Shown piece by piece: positions 31,236-40,015 of a stretch of DNA of 64,000 nt. Position numbers and translations under genes: made by a program. The stretch's first letter is position 1; each line of letters starts with the position of its first letter. Source of the DNA: Fibrobacter sp. Lineage in GTDB: Bacteria; Fibrobacterota; Chitinivibrionia; Chitinivibrionales; Chitinispirillaceae. The stretch is taken from contig JAAZBG010000153.1 of assembly GCA_012513915.1 (NCBI GenBank), forward strand, positions 1-64,000, given 5' to 3'. Below the pieces are notes generated by a model that saw nothing but the letters and a program-made list of their open reading frames with translations, searched no databases and had not been told where the DNA came from.

Positions 31236-31499
31236 TTATGATGAGAACACAAACGGATAGACTATTTCGGTAACATCACCAACTTTGTCGATCTTTTCAA
31301 ACCGCCAGCGGCTGATCATGCCCTTGATTTTTGCCTCAAGTACATTATCCAGCACTGTTGATTCAACGATATCACACATAAGTACATTCCCGAACTCATC
31401 AATGGCAAACCTGCAAACAACTTTGCCTCTCAATTCCGGTTTATCTCTAAGCCTTTGATTATAAACATATCGAAGCGATTGGATATTCTGCATAACCAC
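31236..31499 (-). CDS. Stand-alone AgmX/PglI (TonB-like) C-terminal domain protein
   Basis: MVMQNIQSLRYVYNQRLRDKPELRGKVVCRFAIDEFGNVLMCDIVEST...MISRWRFEKI. Confidence 0.6.
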   Translation of the reverse strand: MVMQNIQSLRYVYNQRLRDKPELRGKVVCRFAIDEFGNVLMCDIVESTVLDNVLEAKIKGMISRWRFEKIDKVGDVTEIVYPFVFSS

Positions 31500-31625
31500 T
31501 TTTAATATTTCTGAGGTGATGATGATTTTTTGTTAATAATTTATAGGGATTTTATTATTTTTTGTACGCGTCCAAATTTGATCAGGACTGCGATTATTTA
31601 TTACAATTCAGGGAAAGTGATTAAA

Positions 31626-31898
31626 ATGTCTAAAAAAGCAAAAACAGTCAATATATTGTTCAATCTGCTTATAGCTATAGCAGTTGTCTCAGCGTTTGTA
31701 AAAATACCGGATCACCAAACGAATGTATCACTTGCTTATCTTGATCCAGGTACCGGTTCGATGATCATTTCAGCAATAGTTGGTATTTTTGCGACAATTG
31801 CCCTTGGAGTTAAAACGTTCTGGTATAAAATTGTCAGGATCTTTAATCCGTCAAAGAAAATGACAGAAACAAATAAAACATCCGGATCAAAAAAGTAG
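31626..31898 (+). CDS. Small two-TM membrane protein with YLDPGTGS motif
   Basis: MSKKAKTVNILFNLLIAIAVVSAF...AYLDPGTGSMIISAIVGIFATIALGVKTFWYKI. Confidence 0.7.
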   Translation: MSKKAKTVNILFNLLIAIAVVSAFVKIPDHQTNVSLAYLDPGTGSMIISAIVGIFATIALGVKTFWYKIVRIFNPSKKMTETNKTSGSKK

Positions 31899-31928
31899 CA
31901 GCTGTACCACACTGTCAAGCAGGGACAC

Positions 31929-33104
31929 ATGAGTCAGAAAAAAGGATTTTCGCTTAATACCTTTATCAAGTCATTCAGGAATTACCGTGCCTATTACAAA
32001 CTGCATCCGGATTTCAGAAAAATTGTTATCTATTCAGAAAGCGGTCAGGATTGGCACCACTTCAGTGATATTATCGGTAAACTACTTGACATGGGTAAGA
32101 AGGTCACGTACATTACATCCGATTTAAACGATCAGGGTCTGTCATTTACACACCCTGAATTCAGATCGATATTCATTGGTGATGGATTCTGGCTTATTAC
32201 CTTTTTTCAGTTTTTGAAGGCTGATTGTCTTGTACTGACAATGATTGACCTTAATATTTTTCAGTTAAAGAGGTCGATTAATCCAGTGCATTATATCTAT
32301 CTGTTCCATGCAATGGGCAGTACGCACATGGTTGATTTTGAGAACTCATACGATCATTACGATACGGTTCTTTGCAGCGGCCAGCACCAGATTGACGAAA
32401 TACGAAAAAGAGAATCACTAAAAAATCTTCCTGCTAAAAATCTTGTTCCTCACGGATATGCCCGTATTGAAAATCTTATGAAACAGGCGTCAGTACGCAG
32501 CCATAAATCCGTGAAGCCGTATACCGTTCTCCTCGCTCCGACCTGGGGTCCGGATTCAATTCTGAATATCTGCGGTAAAAAGCTTGTCACGATTCTGCTT
32601 GATGCCGGATTTAGGGTGATACTCAGACCTCATTATCAAACTGCAAAATTAACACCTGAAGTGATACAGGATATTGTTGATACCTGTTCCGGGAACCCAC
32701 TTTTCTCTCATGTGTCAAAAATGGGTGATACTGATTCACTCTTTGATTCCGACATTCTCATCTGCGACTGGTCATCGATGTCAATAGAGTATGCACTCGG
32801 ACTCGAGAAACCGGTGTTGTACATTGATGTTCCCAAAAGAGTAAGAAATAACAACTATACAGAACTCGGCCTTGAACCCATGGAAATAAGTATACGGAAT
32901 CAGGTAGGTGCAGTGCTTTCTCCTGATAATCTATCCGATGCGCCTTCGCTAATTAATTCACTCTGTGCAAATCCGGAAAAATTCAAAGCGGGTATCCGTC
33001 AATTCAGGGAAAAAGTTGTGTTCAACCTTGGTAACAGTGTTGCAGTCGGCGCTGCTGCTATTGCAGAAATTGCGGATAAAGTAAAAGTTAAGGAAGATAT
33101 GTAA
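31929..33104 (+). CDS. CDP-glycerol glycerophosphotransferase-like protein
   Basis: YLFHAMGSTHMVD...YDTVLCSGQHQIDEI; VLLAPTWGPDSIL; ILICDWSSMSIEYALGLEKPVLYID. Confidence 0.75.
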   Translation: MSQKKGFSLNTFIKSFRNYRAYYKLHPDFRKIVIYSESGQDWHHFSDIIGKLLDMGKKVTYITSDLNDQGLSFTHPEFRSIFIGDGFWLITFFQFLKADCLVLTMIDLNIFQLKRSINPVHYIYLFHAMGSTHMVDFENSYDHYDTVLCSGQHQIDEIRKRESLKNLPAKNLVPHGYARIENLMKQASVRSHKSVKPYTVLLAPTWGPDSILNICGKKLVTILLDAGFRVILRPHYQTAKLTPEVIQDIVDTCSGNPLFSHVSKMGDTDSLFDSDILICDWSSMSIEYALGLEKPVLYIDVPKRVRNNNYTELGLEPMEISIRNQVGAVLSPDNLSDAPSLINSLCANPEKFKAGIRQFREKVVFNLGNSVAVGAAAIAEIADKVKVKEDM

Positions 33105-33160
33105 CTGTACTTTATTATTTCCTGTTACTACCACCATTTTCTCAATCGAAATGAATCAAT

Positions 33161-34984
33161 ATGAAATCAAATAATCCATTTTTTTCTATAAAAGAACGCC
33201 TCACACTGCTTAAATGGAGTGCAGAATTTATTACTATTGCCGCAATTGTTTTTGTTATTGCAGGCCTGCGTTACTTTTTTGTCTACCACTTTCCCACCGA
33301 ACTACCCGGAATAGCCTATACAATTGCAGCGTTTTCAAGTCACTTTCTATCAATCGGCCTTTTACTGTTTATCGGAATTTCACTTCCGCTGATACTTCTA
33401 ATGCCATTTCGTAAGCTAATTATCAGCATATCGGTTATCGCTGCTGCGTTTGTTGTTTCGTTAATTCTTCTTGATTCACAAATCTATACCGCACATCGCT
33501 TTCACTTTACAATTCTGACAATTAAAATTCTTGGCTGGAAAACGTGGGGCTTTGGAATCTTTTATTTTCTGATTTTTACGGTGCTATTTTCATTAATTGC
33601 CCGTAATTCCTGGAAACGTGCTATTGTTGACAAAAAGGGCATGAGATCCATTGTCGCAGCACCACTCACCATTCTCCTTCTCGGATTTACCCATGTGACA
33701 CATATGTGGGCCGATGCAACCGGGTATATGCCGGTCACACGATTTACGACAACACTCCCCCTCTTTTATCCATCAACAAGTAAACGGTTCATGATAAAAC
33801 ATGGTTTTAACGACATCGCAAACCGCAGATCGCTTCCGAAGAACTTTTCACCGGAATCGTCCGGGTTTTATTATCCTCAGAAACCATTACAATTTGACTC
33901 TCTTATTGCAAATAAAAATATTATCATCATCTGCTTAGATGCCTTACGTGCAGATGTCGTTACGGATTCCCTGATGCCCGGAGTTATGAATCATGCCAAA
34001 GAAAGCGGCACAATATTCAATAATCACTGGAGTGGCGGGAATTCAACCAAGATGGGTATGTTTTCCATTTTTTACGGAATTCCACCAACGTATCAGCAGT
34101 ACGTCGAGAGTAACAAGGTCTCCTCTGTTCTTGTAAATACGATGATTGACAAGAATTATTCGATGGGAATTTATACAAGTTATAAACTCTATGCACCAGC
34201 ATGTCTTGATATTACTGCATTTGTAAAAATACCCAATCTTCGTCTCGAAACAAAAATTGACGGTCCTCAGGACGTATACCGTAAAGATAGTGCACTCACC
34301 ACCGAATGGAAGCAATGGCTTGACACAATACCAACAGACAAAAACTTCTTCGGATTTCTCTTCTATGATGTTCTCAGCGTTGAAGGGTATCCGCCTCATT
34401 ACAAATCGAGAATCAGGATCAACGGTTCGATGAATGATATGCAGAAGAAATTTGAACATTACAAGGCAGGAGTTCAATACCTTGACTCATTGACAACGGC
34501 AGTGCTTGATGACTTAAAGGAACGGGACCTGTTAAAAAATACAATCGTTATGATTACATCAGATCATGGTGAGGAATACAATGAGAATGGACTGAACTTT
34601 ACCGGTCACGGCAGTGCATTCAGTACAATTCAGATGAGAACACCCATGATCGTTTTCGACCCGGGAAATGGTGCATCAACGGTTACCAGACGGACAAGCC
34701 ATTATGATATCGTTCCGACGCTAATGCAAAAAGGACTTGGTTGTACCAGCCCGGCAAAAGATTACTCATCAGGTAGTGATCTTTTCAGCAGCGAACCCTG
34801 GCAATGGCTGATCGGCGGCAGTTATTATAACTTCGCCATTATTGAACCTGACAAAATCACAGTTCAGTTCCCTGGCGGCTACTATGAAACCCGTGATACC
34901 AGCTACCACCTGATAAATAATCCTGCGTTATCGCCCTACCTCACTGATGCACTTGCTGAAATGGGGAGATTTTACAGGCGATGA
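33161..34984 (+). CDS. YejM/PbgA-like membrane sulfatase/phosphotransferase-superfamily protein
   Basis: N-terminal TM helices; NIIIICLDALRADVV; HWSGGNSTKMGMFSIFYG; MITSDHGEEYNENG. Confidence 0.8.
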   Translation: MKSNNPFFSIKERLTLLKWSAEFITIAAIVFVIAGLRYFFVYHFPTELPGIAYTIAAFSSHFLSIGLLLFIGISLPLILLMPFRKLIISISVIAAAFVVSLILLDSQIYTAHRFHFTILTIKILGWKTWGFGIFYFLIFTVLFSLIARNSWKRAIVDKKGMRSIVAAPLTILLLGFTHVTHMWADATGYMPVTRFTTTLPLFYPSTSKRFMIKHGFNDIANRRSLPKNFSPESSGFYYPQKPLQFDSLIANKNIIIICLDALRADVVTDSLMPGVMNHAKESGTIFNNHWSGGNSTKMGMFSIFYGIPPTYQQYVESNKVSSVLVNTMIDKNYSMGIYTSYKLYAPACLDITAFVKIPNLRLETKIDGPQDVYRKDSALTTEWKQWLDTIPTDKNFFGFLFYDVLSVEGYPPHYKSRIRINGSMNDMQKKFEHYKAGVQYLDSLTTAVLDDLKERDLLKNTIVMITSDHGEEYNENGLNFTGHGSAFSTIQMRTPMIVFDPGNGASTVTRRTSHYDIVPTLMQKGLGCTSPAKDYSSGSDLFSSEPWQWLIGGSYYNFAIIEPDKITVQFPGGYYETRDTSYHLINNPALSPYLTDALAEMGRFYRR

Positions 34985-36441
34985 AACGATTTACTGTACC
35001 ACTTTTGCTTATACTGCTTTCAGGGATCATTGCAATCTCCAGTGCAGATTCAATATCTGTAAAGGTTAATGCATTTTCCTATATTTTTTCAGTATCAGGA
35101 AATCTGCACTCAGTCATCTATGAAGAATCACGACTGTCAAAACCTGTGCGTATCAGCAGTTCTGATTCTGATATTATCTCATTAACACCGGAACATCACG
35201 ATTCTTATCTATCGGAAACCACACCCGCATATCAGATTGCGGAAAATGACAGTCAATCCGTTATTTCATTTCGCTACATCGGTGAATCTTATACATTTGT
35301 CAAACAGTTCTGTATATCGAAGTTTACAAATACCGTTACCATTTGTTGTTTAACCGCATCAGGTACAGACAGTACTGCATCAACCAAAATTGCTCTTAAT
35401 GTGGCATTGAACAAAATTCAACATGAACATTATAAGTTCATTTCAATTGACAACAGAAATAAAAAAGTTTTCTCTTTAAATAAGAATTCATCACAACCGA
35501 TCACCAGTTCAGACTGGATGGGTATCAGAAGTCGTTTTACAACAATACTGCTCCGTTCAGATTCAGACACTCTTGTTCTGAAACATTACAATGACAGTTC
35601 GATTCATTTCTCCGGTACGATTTCAGAAAATGACACACTGACCTGTCTGGTGTATGCCGGTCCTGTAAAGTATTCCATACTCAGGAATATCGGCAATAAT
35701 GCAGAACGACTTATGTTTTCGTTATGGTTCTGGATGCGGTGGTTTTCACTTGGCATACTATACCTGTTTGATTTTCTGACAACGCTGAGCGGTAACCTTC
35801 TTATTGCAATCATACTTCTTTCTATTTGTGTAAAGATTATCCTGTCACCGCTGTTTCATATTGCTGATAAGTGGCAGAAAAAAGTCAATTATCAGAACAA
35901 TATTATCCAGCCCCGAATTGCCGAAATTAAAAAACATTATAAAGGTGAAGAACAGACACGGCGCATTATTGCTTTACATAAAGAGATTGGAATAAGTCCG
36001 CTGTATTCGTTAAAAAGCCTCCTGAGTGCAGCAATTCAGATCCCTATTTTCTTTGCCGCATACCATGCGTTAAGTGAACACTATGCCCTATTCCAGTCAT
36101 CTGCGGGATTTATCGCAGATCTGTCACAGGCTGACGGCTTATTGCCGCTTCCGGTTACACTTCCGGTATTAGGCAATGCAATTAATATTCTGCCATTCGT
36201 GATGACCTCCATTACCTTTGCGTCATCATGGCTGCATACCGATACGTCGATGTCTGCAGTGATGTTAAAAAAACAACGGACAAACCTTTACGGTATGGCA
36301 CTATTGTTTTTTGTTCTCCTTTATACATCTCCGGCAGGAATGGTTATTTACTGGACAATGAATAATCTTCTTGCCTTTTTATCTACAGTTTTTTCATCAT
36401 TTCTCCATCATCGACACCAACAAATCCATAAAAGGAACTAA
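34981..36441 (+). CDS. YidC/Oxa1-family membrane insertase homolog
   Basis: LLIAIILLSICVKIILSPLFHIADKWQKKVNYQNNIIQPRIAEIKKHYKG; LQ-rich Oxa1 core; N-terminal periplasmic domain; 4-bp overlap with upstream gene. Confidence 0.8.
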   Translation: MKRFTVPLLLILLSGIIAISSADSISVKVNAFSYIFSVSGNLHSVIYEESRLSKPVRISSSDSDIISLTPEHHDSYLSETTPAYQIAENDSQSVISFRYIGESYTFVKQFCISKFTNTVTICCLTASGTDSTASTKIALNVALNKIQHEHYKFISIDNRNKKVFSLNKNSSQPITSSDWMGIRSRFTTILLRSDSDTLVLKHYNDSSIHFSGTISENDTLTCLVYAGPVKYSILRNIGNNAERLMFSLWFWMRWFSLGILYLFDFLTTLSGNLLIAIILLSICVKIILSPLFHIADKWQKKVNYQNNIIQPRIAEIKKHYKGEEQTRRIIALHKEIGISPLYSLKSLLSAAIQIPIFFAAYHALSEHYALFQSSAGFIADLSQADGLLPLPVTLPVLGNAINILPFVMTSITFASSWLHTDTSMSAVMLKKQRTNLYGMALLFFVLLYTSPAGMVIYWTMNNLLAFLSTVFSSFLHHRHQQIHKRN

Positions 36442-36444
36442 ACC

Positions 36445-38226
36445 ATGAAAGCAATAATTCTTGCAGCAGGCTATGGAAACAGAATGCGTCCATTGACTGA
36501 TAATTGTCACAAAACAATGCTTCAGGTTGCCGGTAAAACCATAATCGGAAGAATCATTGATGGACTTCTTGCGAATAACGTACGCGATATTGTCGTTGTT
36601 ACCGGCTACCGGGCCGACGAACTGACCGCATACCTTAAAAGCACCTATGCCGATATTGCATTTACCTTTATACATAATGACAAATTCAAGGAAACAAACA
36701 ACATCTACTCAATGGCGCTCGCGTTTGAGCAGATCACGATTGATAGTGATATTATCCTGATTGAATCCGACCTTCTTTACAGGCCGGATGTCATTACCCG
36801 CCTTATCCGGTCCGAACACAGTAATGTTGCACTTGTTGACAAATACAGAACTGGTATGGATGGCACCGTTGTTACTGTGGAAGATCAGATTATCACCAAT
36901 GTTATTCCACCTCATTTACAACCTGAGACCTTTGATTTTTCAGATAAATATAAAACACTCAATATTTATAAGTTCTCACAGGCTTTCTGCGAGACATCAT
37001 TTCGTAAACTGCTTGTCTACTATGCGAATGTAATTGATAACAACTGCTATTACGAACTTATCCTCGGTATTTTAATTTATATGCAAAAAGAGACGATTTA
37101 TGCAGAGATGGTTGAGGGTGAGAACTGGTCCGAAGTTGATGACCCCAATGATCTTCAGGTTGCGGAATTTGATTTTAATGAACACAGAAAAGAGATTCTG
37201 GAGCATGCATTCGGAGGTTTCTGGAACTATTCCATGACCGATTTCTGTTTTATCAGAAACATGCATTTCCCGAATGCGTCAATTATTTCAGAACTTAAAA
37301 ACACATTGCCATCACTGATTCACAATTACGGATCACGGCAGGTAATTCTTGACAAAAAGATGGCCTGGTTCTTACTGTGTAATGAAACACGGGTAACTGC
37401 GCTCAATGGAGCATCACAGATCTATCCGCTGCTACGTAACAGATACTCAACATGTAAAGCACTTATTCCTGCACCGACCTTTGGAGAGTATTCGCAAATA
37501 TTCTCATCGTATGAAACTTATAGAGATTTTGGTGCCTATGATCTTACCGATTTCGCACATAAAGCGAAGGCGGCAGATTGTATTGTTGTAGTAAATCCAA
37601 ATAATCCAACCGGTACAGAGTTTCCATCAGACTGGCTCCTTACCTTTGCAATTAATAATCCATCAAAGACAATTATTGTTGATGAATCGTTTATTGAATT
37701 TTCTGACAACCATTCACTCATGGGCGCTCTCGAAAAACAGCCGCTTGATAATGTCATTATTATTAAGAGCCTGAGTAAATCGCTTGGCATTCCCGGAATA
37801 CGGCTTGGTTACGTCTATACATGCAATCGCGAATTAAACCAGTATATTAAATCAAATATCCCGATCTGGAACATGAATTCCATTGCAGAGCACTTCCTTG
37901 AGATAATTCTGAAACACCGCAATGTGCTGAAACAATCATTTATTGATACAATACGTGACCGTACAGACTTTATTAAAATGCTCAAAAACATACCCGTTTC
38001 AGAACAGGTGTTTTCAAGTGGTGCCAATTTCGTTCTTGTAAAGCTTCGTTACGATAAACGCTGTGCACAGGCCATTACCGAGCGGGTGCTTTCTGAACAT
38101 GCTACCTATATCAAGGATGTCAGTTCGAAATTTCCCGATACAAACGGATATCTCCGTTTGGCGGTGCGTTTGCATGAGGAGAATAAGCGGTTGTGTGATA
38201 TTTTACGGGCTGTCAATTGGGAGTAG
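36445..38226 (+). CDS. Bifunctional nucleotidyltransferase + PLP-dependent (class I/II) enzyme
   Basis: N: MKAIILAAGYGNRMRPLTDNCHKTMLQVAGKTII. C: VVVNPNNPTGTEFP, VDESFIEF, KSLSKSLGIPGIRLGYV. Confidence 0.88.
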   Translation: MKAIILAAGYGNRMRPLTDNCHKTMLQVAGKTIIGRIIDGLLANNVRDIVVVTGYRADELTAYLKSTYADIAFTFIHNDKFKETNNIYSMALAFEQITIDSDIILIESDLLYRPDVITRLIRSEHSNVALVDKYRTGMDGTVVTVEDQIITNVIPPHLQPETFDFSDKYKTLNIYKFSQAFCETSFRKLLVYYANVIDNNCYYELILGILIYMQKETIYAEMVEGENWSEVDDPNDLQVAEFDFNEHRKEILEHAFGGFWNYSMTDFCFIRNMHFPNASIISELKNTLPSLIHNYGSRQVILDKKMAWFLLCNETRVTALNGASQIYPLLRNRYSTCKALIPAPTFGEYSQIFSSYETYRDFGAYDLTDFAHKAKAADCIVVVNPNNPTGTEFPSDWLLTFAINNPSKTIIVDESFIEFSDNHSLMGALEKQPLDNVIIIKSLSKSLGIPGIRLGYVYTCNRELNQYIKSNIPIWNMNSIAEHFLEIILKHRNVLKQSFIDTIRDRTDFIKMLKNIPVSEQVFSSGANFVLVKLRYDKRCAQAITERVLSEHATYIKDVSSKFPDTNGYLRLAVRLHEENKRLCDILRAVNWE

Positions 38227-38310
38227 AAGGATATCTGAAAACCATTTATTCCGCTCTTCCCAGAAAAAAGAGCCTATCTACGAAACAAATGCACGTTTTT
38301 ACGATTTCGG

Positions 38311-38393
38311 GTTAGTTTAAAGAAGAAATCCATTGGCCTAGCTGCAAAACCGGGAAATTTGCAGTCACGTATTGAATACTATCCCAAACTAAC
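38311..38393. repeat. Nested inverted repeats in intergenic region
   Basis: Outer GTTAGTTT/AAACTAAC, inner CTGCAAA/TTTGCAG. Confidence 0.45.
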
Positions 38394-38472
38394 GTAATTC
38401 ATTTTATATCTATACATTACGACATAAACTATATCCAATACAAACTTGATTTTTCATCTTCTACTGTTTGAC

Positions 38473-38517
38473 TTGCAAATGAACACACCAAATGGTATAA
38501 TTACTAATACCATTTGG
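38473..38517 (+). promoter_or_regulatory. Promoter with overlapping palindromic operator of RES-Xre module
   Basis: TTGCAA (38473-38478), 17 bp, TATAAT (38496-38501); CCAAATGGTAT-aattacta-ATACCATTTGG (38488-38517) perfect 11-bp arms. Confidence 0.7.
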
Positions 38518-38539
38518 GAAGACGACAGGAGTACTAACT

Positions 38540-39022
38540 ATGCAGACAAAAGCAAAAACCAGTGTAACAAAAGGAAAAGTTGTTGGAATAACACGTGTAA
38601 ATCTAAACGATGTAACACCAACGATTCCTGGTACAGGCAAGGATTTTTTACCTAAAAAAAATAAAGATATTGAAGCTGTACTTAATGGTTATCCCTACAA
38701 CGAATTTGTTGCACTCGCTGAAGACATTAATTTACCAATAAGTCAACTCTCCAAAATAGCCGGGATAGCATCATCAACACTTAACAGAAGGGAAATAAAA
38801 GGAAAGCTTACTGCACCGGAATCCGACAGGTTGTACCTGACACGAAAAGTATTTGATCTTGCTGTTGAGGTTACAGGTTCTAAAGAGAATGCACGTATCT
38901 GGATGGTAACACCGCAGATTTCACTTAATAACGAAAAACCCATTAGTTATTTACGAACAATTCCCGGGGCCGACATTGTAATTAATCTTTTATACGCTAT
39001 GGAATATGGGGTATATTTATGA
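38540..39022 (+). CDS. Antitoxin, Xre/MbcA/ParS family (DUF2384-like)
   Basis: Helical DNA-binding region LPISQLSKIAGIASSTLNRRE; C-terminal ARIWMVTPQISLNNEKPISYLRTIPGADIVINLLYAMEYGVYL; AGGAG upstream. Confidence 0.88.
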   Translation: MQTKAKTSVTKGKVVGITRVNLNDVTPTIPGTGKDFLPKKNKDIEAVLNGYPYNEFVALAEDINLPISQLSKIAGIASSTLNRREIKGKLTAPESDRLYLTRKVFDLAVEVTGSKENARIWMVTPQISLNNEKPISYLRTIPGADIVINLLYAMEYGVYL

Positions 39023-39474
39023 TCCATATTTTTCGTATTGTAAAAAAGAGATATGAAAAGTCTGCTTTTTCGGGAATTGGTGGAATGTATAGCGAAGGCC
39101 GCTGGCATTCAAAAGGTAAACCGGTAGTTTACACATCCATGTCAGCATCGTTGGCTGCACTTGAAGTTTTGGTACATTGGCAGCCATCCAGCATTATCCC
39201 TGTATTTGTTCTGTGTCATGCAACAATACCAAAATCCTGCGTAGAGTCAACCTATAAAAAAATCAATCTGCGTGACCCTGCAAATGATCAGAGTTTAACC
39301 CAGACAGTTGGAGATAACTGGTTTAATTCTTCAAGCGCCCTTGCCCTTGAAGTCCCCTCGATAATCATACCGTCTGAGTATAATTTCGTAATCAATACAT
39401 CACACCCGGATTACAGTAAACTGAAAATTGTAACAATTGAAGACTTTTCTTTTGATCGCAGACTTGTTCAATAG
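39019..39474 (+). CDS. RES-domain toxin
   Basis: FRIVKKRYEKSAFSGIGGMYSEGRWHSKGKPVVYTSMSASLAALEVLVH; 4-bp overlap with antitoxin. Confidence 0.92.
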   Translation: MIHIFRIVKKRYEKSAFSGIGGMYSEGRWHSKGKPVVYTSMSASLAALEVLVHWQPSSIIPVFVLCHATIPKSCVESTYKKINLRDPANDQSLTQTVGDNWFNSSSALALEVPSIIIPSEYNFVINTSHPDYSKLKIVTIEDFSFDRRLVQ

Positions 39475-39517
39475 TCTTTTTTCCGGCAGCACATAAGTAC
39501 ATAACCGTCTTGTAAAT

Positions 39518-39985
39518 CTACGGTAATGCTACTGTCATCAGGTGCTCTGCAACGATCCTGGGATCTATTCTGAATGGCGAAGAGGTTCCCTGAAAAAAAC
39601 CATGTGTTTTTATAAGATGCAGAGAGAGCGGCGAGATTATAAGCGGTGCGTGTAATACGCCTCCGGAAAGGGTAACCTGCCCCTTTGCAAAGGTGCCGCA
39701 TTTTCCAAACGGACAGGGAAGTTTGCCCCGAATATCAATGAGCTCCCCGGTGATACCATTCGGAAAAGTTACCGGATCCCCCATTGCAAGTTCACATTTC
39801 CTATAGATGAGCTCCAGGGCTTGTGCAACCTTTTCCGTTGTTAGTCCGCACTCTTCGAGGAGTGCATAATCGGTGTCAATAATGTCACGTATCGATGCAG
39901 TGCCGGTATCACTCCCTAAAAAACCCGGAGCGGAAATGGGAGATGGTTTGAATTTACTGACAGGATCTTCACGCAGCTCTTTCAT
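39518..39985 (-). CDS. Unknown protein 30 bp downstream of nqrF
   Basis: 155 aa, LPCPFGKCGTF motif; same strand as the nqr genes. Confidence 0.55.
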   Translation of the reverse strand: MKELREDPVSKFKPSPISAPGFLGSDTGTASIRDIIDTDYALLEECGLTTEKVAQALELIYRKCELAMGDPVTFPNGITGELIDIRGKLPCPFGKCGTFAKGQVTLSGGVLHAPLIISPLSLHLIKTHGFFQGTSSPFRIDPRIVAEHLMTVALP

Positions 39986-40015
39986 ATAGTTCGCTTCCGG
40001 TTAAGTGGTGTTCAA

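Noticed and set aside
36445-38226. Call as a PntC-AEP transaminase fusion for phosphonate synthesis
   Set aside because: The PLP half has class I/II HisC/CobD-like motifs rather than clear class V motifs, and no PEP mutase is visible; kept only as an alternative.
38446-38655. 69-aa ORF overlapping the antitoxin start
   Set aside because: Overlaps promoter/palindrome and antitoxin in another frame; no independent support.
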